From positions 62,001 to 126,000 of the forward strand of contig NZ_FYBQ01000007.1 in assembly GCF_900186125.1 (NCBI RefSeq): a stretch of 64,000 nt of DNA, given 5' to 3'. Position numbers and translations under genes: made by a program. The DNA comes from Listeria goaensis (lineage in GTDB: Bacteria > Bacillota > Bacilli > Lactobacillales > Listeriaceae). This document shows positions 56,906 to 64,000 of the stretch, piece by piece; within the stretch, counting starts at the first letter, position 1; each line of letters opens with the position of its first letter. Under the pieces are notes generated by a model, which did not search any database, was not told where the DNA came from, and saw only the letters and a list, made by a program, of their open reading frames with translations.

Positions 56906-57002
56906 TTTTTTTGAAGAAATATAAGACGAAATCAAAAAGTTTTGGTAAAATAGAAAAGAAGATATATATTTCAGCAAGTAGATAAGGGTTGGTGAGAAAA
57001 AA

Positions 57003-57764
57003 GTGACCAAAGTTATTGCATTAGCAAATCAAAAGGGTGGTGTAGGAAAGACTACATCTTCAGTTAATTTGAGTTCAAGCCTGGCTTTCTTAGGAAAGAA
57101 GGTTTTGCTTGTGGACATTGATCCACAAGGGAATGCTTCGAGTGGAGTGGGCATTAATAAAGGCGAGATTACAAATTGTGTTTATAATGTTCTCGTTGAT
57201 GATGTTCCAATTCAAGAAGTTAGACAGAAGACAGAATTAGATAATCTGGATGTCGTTCCGGCTACTATTCAGCTTGCTGGGGCAGAAGTGGAATTGGTAC
57301 CAGCTATCTCTAGAGAAATCCGGCTTAAAAAAGCAATTGATACGCTGAAAGAAGAGTACGATTACATTATAATTGATTGTCCACCATCATTAGGACTATT
57401 AACTTTAAATGCGCTCACTGCATCAGATTCTGTGCTTATTCCAGTTCAATGCGAATATTATGCGCTAGAAGGGCTTAGCCAGTTGTTAAATACAATCCGA
57501 ATTGTACAGAAGCATTTAAATGCAGATTTGCAAATTGAGGGAGTACTTCTAACCATGCTAGATGCGCGAACGAATTTAGGTCTTCAAGTCATTGAAGAAG
57601 TTAAAAAATATTTCCAAAATAAAGTGTTTGATATAATCATTCCGAGAAATATTCGACTTAGTGAAGCGCCTAGCCACGGGAAACCGATTCTTCTATACGA
57701 CGCAAAATCAAAAGGGGCAGAAGTTTATTTAGAACTAGCGAAGGAAGTGATTTCGCATGGCTAA
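57003..57764 (+). CDS. parA: chromosome partitioning ATPase ParA (Soj)
   Basis: Walker-type ATPase that controls DnaA activity and, with ParB, origin segregation. 253 residues starting at GTG 57003. The deviant Walker A is KGGVGKTTSS near residue 11, followed by DIDPQGNASSGVG and the Walker B IIDCPPSLGLLT. Length is normal for chromosomal Soj. It overlaps parB by 8 nt. A perfect parS lies about 100 bp upstream. Confidence 0.96.
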   Translation: MTKVIALANQKGGVGKTTSSVNLSSSLAFLGKKVLLVDIDPQGNASSGVGINKGEITNCVYNVLVDDVPIQEVRQKTELDNLDVVPATIQLAGAEVELVPAISREIRLKKAIDTLKEEYDYIIIDCPPSLGLLTLNALTASDSVLIPVQCEYYALEGLSQLLNTIRIVQKHLNADLQIEGVLLTMLDARTNLGLQVIEEVKKYFQNKVFDIIIPRNIRLSEAPSHGKPILLYDAKSKGAEVYLELAKEVISHG

Positions 57765-58602
57765 AGGCCTTGGTAAAGGTATAAATGCACTTTTTAATAC
57801 AGTGGATACGAATGAAGAAGCAGTTGTTTTTGTTGCAACTCAGAAAATCGAAGCAAATCCATTTCAGCCAAGAAAGAATTTTGATAAGAAGGCCATCAAT
57901 GAATTGCGGGATTCAATTAAGACGCACGGTGTTTTACAGCCCATTATTTTACGCCAAATTGATGACAAGTATCAAATTGTAGTAGGTGAACGACGTTTCA
58001 GAGCTTCCAAAGCGGCGAATTTAGAAGAAATACCAGCTGTTGTACGCCAACTTAGCGATGTTGAATTAATGGAGCTTTCCGTTATAGAAAACTTACAACG
58101 TGAAGACTTGTCTCCGCTAGAAGAGGCCGAATCATACGCATTTTTAATGGAGAATTTAAAATTAACACAAGCCAGATTAGCGGAACGTGTTGGGAAAAGT
58201 CGTCCGTATATTGCTAATTTTATCAGGTTGTTAACTTTACCAGATGAAGTTCAAGATATGCTGCGAGATGGCTCGTTATCAGTTGGACATAGTCGGGCGT
58301 TGCTAGGTTTAAAAGCAAAGAAAAACATTTTACCGCTTGCGAAAAAAACGGTGAAAGATGGCTTGACTGTTAGACAGTTAGAGAAACTAGTTACGGAAAC
58401 AAATGAGAATGTTTCACGTGAAACATTAAAGCCTAAGAAGATACCAGCTTATATTCGCGAAAGTGAAGATCGATTGCGGAGTAAATTTGGAACAGCAGTT
58501 AATATTAAACGCCGAGATAAAAAAGGAAAGATTGAAATCGAATTTTTGTCGGACGACGATTTGAACAGGATTTTAGATATTTTAGATATCGATTTGGATT
58601 AA
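57757..58602 (+). CDS. parB: chromosome partitioning protein ParB (Spo0J)
   Basis: CTP-dependent clamp that loads at parS sites and recruits SMC. The 281-residue protein has the N-terminal MAKGLGKGINALF for ParA contact, the NPFQPRKNF box I, GERRFRASKAANLEEIPAVV with ENLQREDLSPLEEAE, and the helix-turn-helix LAERVGKSRPYIANFIRLLTL, plus a C-terminal dimerisation domain. Its gene contains a perfect parS (58410-58425). Confidence 0.96.
   Translation: MAKGLGKGINALFNTVDTNEEAVVFVATQKIEANPFQPRKNFDKKAINELRDSIKTHGVLQPIILRQIDDKYQIVVGERRFRASKAANLEEIPAVVRQLSDVELMELSVIENLQREDLSPLEEAESYAFLMENLKLTQARLAERVGKSRPYIANFIRLLTLPDEVQDMLRDGSLSVGHSRALLGLKAKKNILPLAKKTVKDGLTVRQLEKLVTETNENVSRETLKPKKIPAYIRESEDRLRSKFGTAVNIKRRDKKGKIEIEFLSDDDLNRILDILDIDLD
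58410..58425. promoter_or_regulatory. parS: parS site (perfect) inside parB
   Basis: TGTTTCACGTGAAACA within the parB coding region, where it encodes NVSRETL. B. subtilis spo0J likewise carries a parS in its own gene. Confidence 0.93.
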
Positions 58603-58622
58603 AGGAGTTCTTGGAAGGGTGA

Positions 58623-58835
58623 GTGAGTTTGGATAAATTAGATTTTGGTTTAAACGATATTGTTGAAATGAAAAAACCTCACCCTTGTGGGGAAAATAAA
58701 TTTCAAATTATTCGGATGGGAATGGATATTCGGATAAAGTGTGTTGGTTGTGGGCATAGCGTGATGCTGCCAAGACGAGAGTTTGAGCGTAAAGTGAAGA
58801 AAATAGTTACAAAATTTGAAGAATCTGGATCTTAG
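58623..58835 (+). CDS. DUF951-family zinc-binding-like protein
   Basis: A 70-residue protein (MSLDKLDFGLNDIVEMKKPH); the ORF start GTG at 58623 follows GGAAGGG only closely and a TTG two codons on (MDKLDFGLND) would suit homologues better. Cys pairs HPCG and CVGCGHS plus the Arg-rich RREFERKVKK match DUF951, found next to parB and ychF in Firmicutes. Function unknown; a small nucleic-acid-binding role has been suggested for similar ribbons. It lies 20 nt after parB and ends at an intrinsic terminator. Confidence 0.85.
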   Translation: MSLDKLDFGLNDIVEMKKPHPCGENKFQIIRMGMDIRIKCVGCGHSVMLPRREFERKVKKIVTKFEESGS

Positions 58836-58853
58836 AATCTAGATTCTTTTTTT
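58821..58853 (+). terminator. terminator of parA-parB-DUF951
   Basis: GAATCTGGAT and ATCTAGATTC form a 10-bp stem with one G-U pair and then seven Ts; the left arm overlaps the end of the DUF951 gene. Confidence 0.8.
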
Positions 58854-58893
58854 AAGTTGAAATAGTTGAATAATTAAATGGCCTACCTTACAC

Positions 58894-58924
58894 TATAATT
58901 AGTATCATTTAATAATTATTTTAA
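58894..58924 (+). promoter_or_regulatory. catalase promoter with PerR-like box
   Basis: TATAAT (58894-58899) is followed by TAATAATTATTTTAA (58910-58924), which matches the PerR consensus TTATAATTATTATAA at 13 of 15 positions and lies at the expected place just downstream of the -10. A convincing -35 is not seen. Confidence 0.65.
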
Positions 58925-58942
58925 ACAGATGGAGGGGTAAAC

Positions 58943-60409
58943 ATGAATGATAAAAAAGATTTGACAACAAATCAAGGTGTTCCGATTGGTGATAATCAAA
59001 ACTCGATGACTGCGGGACTCAAAGGACCTACTTTGCTAGAGGATTATGTATTAATTGAAAAACTAGCCCATTTTGATAGAGAACGTGTTCCAGAGCGTGT
59101 TGTGCATGCGAGAGGAGCAGGCGCACACGGGAAATTTGTTGTTAAGAATAGTATGAAAAAATATACTATGGCGCACTTTCTTCAAGAAGAAGGACAGGAG
59201 ACCGAAGTGTTTGCTCGTTTTTCAACAGTTATTCACGGATTGCATTCTCCTGAAACGCTTCGAGACCCGCGCGGATTTTCAGTTAAGTTTTATACAGAAG
59301 AAGGGAACTATGATTTTGTAGGTAATAATTTACCAGTTTTCTTTATTCGTGATGCTATTAAATTTCCAGATGTAATCCACTCGCTTAAGCCAGATCCGCG
59401 AACAAATATTCAAGACCCAAACCGTTATTGGGACTTCATCAGTTTGACGCCAGAAGCGATTACGATGATTACATACTTATTCAGTGACGAAGGAACACCT
59501 GCTTCTTATAGGGAAATTAGGGGTTCAAGTGTACACGCGTTTAAATGGATAAACGAAGAAGGAAAAACGGTATACGTAAAATTGCGTTGGCAACCAAAAG
59601 CGGGGATTGTCAATCTATCAACCGAACAAGCCTCTCAAATTCAGGCGAAAGAATTCAACCATGCGTCACGTGACCTATATGAAGCCATTGAAGCAGGTAA
59701 TTATCCGGAGTGGGATTTATATGTGCAAGTATTAGATCCAGCTGACCTTGATAAATTTGATTTCAATCCACTAGATGCTACGAAAGACTGGTTTGAAGAT
59801 GTTTTCCCATATGAATTAGTCGGAACGCTCCAATTAAATCGTAACCCTGAAAATATTTTCGCGGAAACGGAATCGGTTGGATTTAATCCGGGAGTGCTTG
59901 TAAGAGGTATGCTACCGTCGGAGGATCGCTTATTGCAAGGTCGTTTATTTTCGTATTCAGATACGCAGCGGCACCGTGTGGGACCAAATTATTTGCAATT
60001 GCCGATAAATAGCCCGAAAACACCTGTGCAAAATAATCAACGTGATGGGGCAATGCCATTTAAACAACAGACGAGTGGTATTAATTTTGAACCAAATAGT
60101 TATGAGACGGAGCCAAAAGAAAATCCAACTTATATTGAGCCAGAGCAAGAAATACGAGGTCATGTTGCTGGCCGCCTTGAAGCGGAGAAGAAAAATAATT
60201 TTGGACATGCGAAAGAAGTGTGGCATCGTTATACGGAAGCGGAGCGTGACGCGCTTGTTAAAAATATTGTTGATGACTGGGAAACTGTCCGTGAAGATAT
60301 TAAAGTGCGCAACTTGCGCAACTTCTATCAAGCTGAACCCGAGTTTGCAGCTCGAGTTGCAGCCGGAACAGGTATTGATTTAGAAAAACATATTACAGAT
60401 TTAAAATGA
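58943..60409 (+). CDS. kat: monofunctional heme catalase
   Basis: Breaks hydrogen peroxide into water and oxygen. The 488-residue protein is a small-subunit clade enzyme. Active-site residues are visible: His in VVHARGAGAHG, Asn in FVGNNLPVFF, and the heme-ligand Tyr in GRLFSYSDTQRHR. The downstream NAD(P)H-type domain is present at usual length. Starts at ATG after GGAGGGG. The PerR-like box in its promoter predicts induction by peroxide. It stands alone between DUF951 and ychF. Confidence 0.95.
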   Translation: MNDKKDLTTNQGVPIGDNQNSMTAGLKGPTLLEDYVLIEKLAHFDRERVPERVVHARGAGAHGKFVVKNSMKKYTMAHFLQEEGQETEVFARFSTVIHGLHSPETLRDPRGFSVKFYTEEGNYDFVGNNLPVFFIRDAIKFPDVIHSLKPDPRTNIQDPNRYWDFISLTPEAITMITYLFSDEGTPASYREIRGSSVHAFKWINEEGKTVYVKLRWQPKAGIVNLSTEQASQIQAKEFNHASRDLYEAIEAGNYPEWDLYVQVLDPADLDKFDFNPLDATKDWFEDVFPYELVGTLQLNRNPENIFAETESVGFNPGVLVRGMLPSEDRLLQGRLFSYSDTQRHRVGPNYLQLPINSPKTPVQNNQRDGAMPFKQQTSGINFEPNSYETEPKENPTYIEPEQEIRGHVAGRLEAEKKNNFGHAKEVWHRYTEAERDALVKNIVDDWETVREDIKVRNLRNFYQAEPEFAARVAAGTGIDLEKHITDLK

Positions 60410-60420
60410 AAGTAAACTGA

Positions 60421-60449
60421 CGAGCCGGTTTTAACTGGCTTGTTTTTTT
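60421..60449 (+). terminator. terminator of catalase
   Basis: CGAGCCGGTT and AACTGGCTTG pair with one G-U pair around TT, followed by TTTTTTT. Confidence 0.8.
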
Positions 60450-60557
60450 ATGGGAGGGTGGTATTTTAGGGGAAAAACCTTTATAATGTTACTTAGTGAA
60501 AATAAACGAGACTAACTCGTTTTGTATGTTAATAACTAACAAAGGAGCAATTTAAAC

Positions 60558-61658
60558 ATGGCATTAACAGCTGGTATTGTGGGGCTTCCCAATGTAGGGA
60601 AATCTACACTTTTCAATGCAATTACGAAAGCTGGGGCGGAAGCAGCCAATTATCCTTTCGCAACAATTGATCCAAATGTAGGAATTGTAGAAGTTCCTGA
60701 TGAACGTTTAAATAAATTAACTGAACTTGTAGAACCTAAAAAGACGGTACCAACTACGTTTGAATTCACCGATATTGCTGGGATTGTAAAAGGAGCAAGT
60801 AAAGGTGAGGGGCTTGGTAATAAATTTTTATCTCACATTCGCCAAGTGGACGCAATTTGTCATGTGACACGTTGTTTTGAAGATGAAAATATTACACACG
60901 TTGAAGGCCGAGTTGATCCGCTAGACGATATTTCAACAATCAATTTAGAGCTGATTTTAGCAGACCTTGAAACGGTTGATAAGCGAATTGGTCGTGTGGA
61001 GAAACTTGCAAAGCAGAAAGACAAGGACGCTGTCGCTGAATTTAACGTGCTTTCTAAGCTAAAAGATGCTTTTGAGAACGATAAACCAGCACGTGCAGTG
61101 GAATTTAATGAAGAGGAAGACAAAATCGTCAAGAACCTTTTCCTTTTAACTAAAAAGCCTGTTCTTTATGTTGCGAATGTGAGTGAAGAAGACGTGGCTG
61201 ACCCGTCTAGCAATCCTTATGTGCAAAAAGTGCAGGAATTCGCGGCTAGCGAAGGCTCAGAAGTTATTGCAGTATGCGCGCGCGCTGAGGAAGAAATTGC
61301 GGAACTTGAAGACGAAGATAAGCGTGAATTTTTAGAAGCGCTTGGCATTGAAGAATCTGGCTTGGATAAATTAATTCGTTCTGCATATTCATTACTGGGA
61401 TTAGCAACGTATTTCACTGCTGGCGTGCAAGAAGTACGTGCATGGACTTTCCGTAAGGGTATGAAGGCGCCGCAATGTGCGGGAATTATCCATACAGACT
61501 TTGAGCGCGGCTTTATTCGTGCCGAAGTGGTTGCATATGATGCACTCGTTGAATACGGCTCAGAGCAAGCGGCTAAAGAGGCTGGGAAAGTTCGTCTGGA
61601 GGGAAAAGAATACCTTATGCAAGATGGGGACGTTGTCCACTTCCGATTTAACGTATAA
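60558..61658 (+). CDS. ychF: redox-regulated ATPase YchF (Ola1 family)
   Basis: Obg-superfamily P-loop protein that prefers ATP and associates with ribosomes. 366 residues. G1 is GLPNVGKSTLFNAIT near residue 8, G3 is DIAGIVKGASKGEGLGN, and a coiled-coil insertion lies in the middle of the G domain; the C-terminal TGS domain (VRAWTFRKGMKAPQCAGIIH) is complete and ends HFRFNV. Starts at ATG with AAAGGAG. Very conserved, always near parB in Listeria. Confidence 0.96.
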   Translation: MALTAGIVGLPNVGKSTLFNAITKAGAEAANYPFATIDPNVGIVEVPDERLNKLTELVEPKKTVPTTFEFTDIAGIVKGASKGEGLGNKFLSHIRQVDAICHVTRCFEDENITHVEGRVDPLDDISTINLELILADLETVDKRIGRVEKLAKQKDKDAVAEFNVLSKLKDAFENDKPARAVEFNEEEDKIVKNLFLLTKKPVLYVANVSEEDVADPSSNPYVQKVQEFAASEGSEVIAVCARAEEEIAELEDEDKREFLEALGIEESGLDKLIRSAYSLLGLATYFTAGVQEVRAWTFRKGMKAPQCAGIIHTDFERGFIRAEVVAYDALVEYGSEQAAKEAGKVRLEGKEYLMQDGDVVHFRFNV

Positions 61659-61660
61659 AG

Positions 61661-61676
61661 TGTTTCACGTGAAACA
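61661..61676. promoter_or_regulatory. parS: parS site (perfect) after ychF
   Basis: TGTTTCACGTGAAACA three bases after the ychF stop, about 47 kb from oriC. It is the most distant of the six parS sites here. Confidence 0.93.
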
Positions 61677-61696
61677 AAAGCTTACTATTTTAGTTA

Positions 61697-61730
61697 AAAC
61701 TCGACTGGATTTAGCCGGTCGGGTTTTTCT
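61697..61730 (+). terminator. terminator of ychF
   Basis: AAACTCGACTGG and CCGGTCGGGTTT pair with G-U pairs around ATTTAG and are followed by TTTTC. Confidence 0.72.
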
Positions 61731-61770
61731 TTATAGACAATCTTAAACCATATGTAACTTAAATTTAAAA

Positions 61771-61820
61771 CAATAAAAAGACCTCTAAAAGTTAGAGTTT
61801 TTAATCTAAACTTTTAGAGG
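61771..61820 (-). terminator. terminator of the fibronectin type III protein gene
   Basis: On the minus strand CCTCTAAAAGTTTAGA and TCTAACTTTTAGAGG form a long stem with one bulged base, followed by TCTTTTTATTG. Confidence 0.78.
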
Positions 61821-61833
61821 AATAGGCTCTGCT

Positions 61834-62388
61834 TTAATTACTTGGAGCTGTGTAGTAAAGTGGAGCAGTTTTTCCAGATTTATTTCCAGCTCTATCGACA
61901 GTTTGTAGGTTATAAGTATAAGTTTCTCCTGGTGTAAGGTTTTGATCGGTATACGTAAAACCATCAGTAGTTGCGATTCTTATACCATCACGGAACACAT
62001 TGAAGTAACAACCGACTCCTGAATATTTCCAAGATATGCGGAATTTCAAATCGTTTGTTCCAGGTGTTGTGTAGATTTGAGGATAACCGTGACTATAGGT
62101 CACAGATCCATCTTTATAAGTAGCTTCAATCCTATATTTATATGTAGTTCCATGTGCAAGACCCATATCATAGAAGCCAGTTCCAAAAGTGGATCCGATT
62201 TTCAGCCCATCTCTATAAATTGTGTAGTGATCAATCTCGGCAGTTGCCGCTTGCCAAGTAAGAAGATAAGTTAAATTATTTTCTGGAACTGCTGCCTCAG
62301 CATCTTGTGAAGGTACTACCCAAACAATTGCTGCAACCATTGCTAAAAATAGAAGTGCTGGGAAAAAAGTTTTTTTAATAGTGTTCAT
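61834..62388 (-). CDS. small secreted protein with two fibronectin type III-like domains
   Basis: A 184-residue exported protein with a Sec signal (MNTIKKTFFPALLFLAMVAA, cleavage probably after SQDAEA at about 31-32). Two beta-sandwich repeats follow (about 37-107 and 113-181): paired patterns are LTYLLTWQAATAEIDHYTIY and DLKFRISWKYSGVGCYFNVF, IYRDGLKIGST and VFRDGIRIATT, and GTTYKYRIEATYKDGS and GETYTYNLQTVDRAGNKSG. There is no LPXTG or membrane anchor, so it is probably released or held non-covalently. The ligand is unknown. One cysteine in the second domain. Monocistronic, between converging units. Confidence 0.82.
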   Translation of the reverse strand: MNTIKKTFFPALLFLAMVAAIVWVVPSQDAEAAVPENNLTYLLTWQAATAEIDHYTIYRDGLKIGSTFGTGFYDMGLAHGTTYKYRIEATYKDGSVTYSHGYPQIYTTPGTNDLKFRISWKYSGVGCYFNVFRDGIRIATTDGFTYTDQNLTPGETYTYNLQTVDRAGNKSGKTAPLYYTAPSN

Positions 62389-62565
62389 GTAAATCCTCCT
62401 CTTTTTTTGTGTTGTTTTCTTTTATATATTATCATACGAAAAAATGAAAATCAATAAAATTATATACAAAAATAAAAACGGCATTAAAAAGAGGGGAAAG
62501 CCCTAGTCCCAGTCCGTATTCCAACTTTTAGAGTTTTAAGTGAAATGAGAAAGTCTGGTCAAAAT

Positions 62566-62627
62566 AAAAAGCATGCAACCAGTAGGGCCAATTTCAAAAT
62601 GGCGTGATTACCGGTTTCATGCTTTTT
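62566..62627. terminator. terminator downstream of gshF
   Basis: AAAAAGCATG and CATGCTTTTT, with inner pairing AACC and GGTT and CCA and TGG, form a long interrupted stem. T runs lie on both strands; it most likely ends gshF. Confidence 0.75.
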
Positions 62628-62656
62628 ATTTTTAAAATCTAATTATCTCCAAAAGG

Positions 62657-64000
62657 TTATTTAAAAAGATAATCGATAATTTTATCACCTGTCGCAACAC
62701 GTTCACCTTTGTAAGGAAACGCATGCATATGAGTAGCAGGATTGAAATTTAGCTCAATAATCGCTGCATTTAAATAGTCAGTTGGATTAGGTGGCACAAT
62801 AATATCGACACCACAAATCTTTGCATGGGCAACTTTTGCCGCACGAACAGCCAAATCTTTATAGTAAGAATCCATTTCATCAGTGACGTTAATACTATCA
62901 CCGCCAGTGCTAATATTTGAGTTTTCCCGGAGATAAACCGTTTGATTTAAATTCGGTATATCCTCCCACATCAACTGCTGCTGCGAAAGCATCAAGGTTT
63001 CTTCAGGCCCTTGTTGGATTTTTTCGAGCGGCTTTAAATGATCTGTCCCGCGTAGTGGATCCGAATTTTTCTCCTCCACAAGTTCGCGAATCGAGTGAAT
63101 TCCGTCACCAACAACGTTAGCCGGAATTCGTTTTAGCACCGCCACCACTTCATCACCCATTACAAGAAAACGATATTCATCGCCAGGAATGAATTCTTCA
63201 ATCATAATCGCAGAGTCATGGCTAAACGCAATTTTGATAGCTTCTTCAAAAGCTTCTTTTGTGAAAAAGTTTTTAAAAATGCTGATGCCTACACCGTAGT
63301 TCGTTGATTTAGGCTTAATCACAATTTGTTTTCCTGCGAAATTTGAATAGCTCAAAAGAGCATCCTCTAGCTCAGTATGATTTTCCCCAAACGGAACACG
63401 AATGTCATTTTCAGCCAAAATGCGTTTTGTCACCACTTTATTTTCCATTACAAGTACCGTCACATAATTATCCTTAGACGTCTTGGTTGCTTGCTTCACA
63501 ATTTCGCTTTTATCACCAAGTGACAGACGTAAAAAGTTTTCCGACCGGTCTAAAACGTCGACTTTTAAACCTTTCTTCCAGGCAGATTTCCATAAAATTT
63601 GCGTAGAAAGTTCCATGTCTTCCGCGCCGATAAAACGGTATGCTTCGGCATCTGCTTCTTCTAGTGATTCCTTAGCGACATTTAAATGAAAGTTTAAATA
63701 GCCGAGCTCTTTAATTTTTGTCGCAATTTGGGCGGAAATCGTTTCTGCAGGGTTAGCCAGACGTTCTTTTTGAAGTGAAATGACGTCTTGCAGCTCCTTA
63801 TCGTCTGGGACAAGCTCTGAAAGGAACGTCGACATTTTGTTTAATTCTAGCAAACCAGCCTCTAAAAATGGAGTTTCCACATGGTCACAACCCATAATAG
63901 GTGGTTGTGCAAGGCCGAAAAGTGCAATTTTCTCCTCATTATCATCAGATATCTGCTGATTATCAGGGCAAAGTCGATTATTTTCAGAAAGCAAACCAGT
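62657..64000 (-). CDS. gshF: bifunctional glutathione synthetase GshF, C-terminal part (runs off the window)
   Basis: About 447 residues are visible; the reading frame remains open to the window edge. GshF fuses gamma-glutamylcysteine synthetase with an ATP-grasp domain for glycine addition. The last part of the first domain (NPAETISAQIATKIKEL) is followed by the ATP-grasp domain: ILAENDIRVPFGE, QIVIKPKSTNYGVGISIF, MIEEFIPGDEYRFLVMGDEV, and the metal-binding IIELNFNPATHMHAFPYKG at the end. The fused ATP-grasp domain is related to cyanophycin synthetase. The N-terminal part, with the glutamate-cysteine ligase active site, lies outside the window. Listeria uses this enzyme for glutathione. Confidence 0.9.
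   Translation of the reverse strand, partial: TGLLSENNRLCPDNQQISDDNEEKIALFGLAQPPIMGCDHVETPFLEAGLLELNKMSTFLSELVPDDKELQDVISLQKERLANPAETISAQIATKIKELGYLNFHLNVAKESLEEADAEAYRFIGAEDMELSTQILWKSAWKKGLKVDVLDRSENFLRLSLGDKSEIVKQATKTSKDNYVTVLVMENKVVTKRILAENDIRVPFGENHTELEDALLSYSNFAGKQIVIKPKSTNYGVGISIFKNFFTKEAFEEAIKIAFSHDSAIMIEEFIPGDEYRFLVMGDEVVAVLKRIPANVVGDGIHSIRELVEEKNSDPLRGTDHLKPLEKIQQGPEETLMLSQQQLMWEDIPNLNQTVYLRENSNISTGGDSINVTDEMDSYYKDLAVRAAKVAHAKICGVDIIVPPNPTDYLNAAIIELNFNPATHMHAFPYKGERVATGDKIIDYLFK

Overview
The window comes from a low-GC Gram-positive bacterium, almost certainly Listeria in the broad sense. It spans the chromosomal replication origin. The evidence is the gene order (mevalonate kinases, gyrA, gyrB, recF, yaaA, MATE, dnaN, dnaA, oriC, rpmH, rnpA, yidC, jag on one side; mnmE, mnmG, rsmG, noc, parA, parB, ychF on the other), Listeria-like DnaA and DnaN proteins, frequent TTG/GTG starts behind strong GGAGG sites, and a gshF-type fusion at the right edge. 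The species cannot be named from sequence alone. Several genes (the TctA pair, the giant LPXTG protein with its sortase) are not ones I associate with the same place in L. monocytogenes.

Left arm, 1-14.2 kb, all on the minus strand and so read away from the origin: the mevalonate-pathway operon (mvk, mvaD, start of pmk); a TctA-like permease with a small membrane partner; gyrA and gyrB; recF and yaaA; a MATE exporter; dnaN and dnaA. oriC has two parts. DnaA boxes lie upstream of dnaA (14.19-14.52 kb). Between dnaA and dnaN lies an unwinding element made of DnaA boxes, a short GC spacer, TAG/TAA trinucleotides and an AT-rich tract.

Right arm, 14.5-64 kb, mostly plus strand: an unknown small gene, rpmH-rnpA-yidC-jag, and then about 33 kb of accessory genes lying between jag and mnmE, which are neighbours in Bacillus subtilis. 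This segment holds a metallophosphoesterase with a degenerate P-loop, tRNA-Val, a PadR/HAAS/DUF4097 operon, a LacI regulator with a ten-gene carbohydrate operon laid out like E. coli ycjMNOPQRST plus glycerate kinase, a 2467-residue LPXTG surface protein with nine exact-length 151-residue repeats followed by a zinc-ribbon protein, a DUF4352-like protein and a class A-like sortase, then VOC, MFS, thioredoxin, nitroreductase, a LexA-box gene, and serC-serA-DUF1015.

The conserved block then resumes: mnmE-mnmG, rsmG, noc, parA-parB, DUF951, catalase under a PerR-like box, ychF, a secreted fibronectin type III protein and the 3' part of gshF. Segregation signals are scattered across the window: six parS sites (TGTTTCACGTGAAACA or one variant) and three perfect Noc sites (ATTTCCCGGGAAAT), with both cognate proteins encoded here.

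The most interesting parts are the giant repeat adhesin with its linked sortase, the glucosylglycerate/kojibiose-type operon with glycerate kinase, and a DnaA-box cluster upstream of mnmE that shares a 17-bp sequence with oriC.
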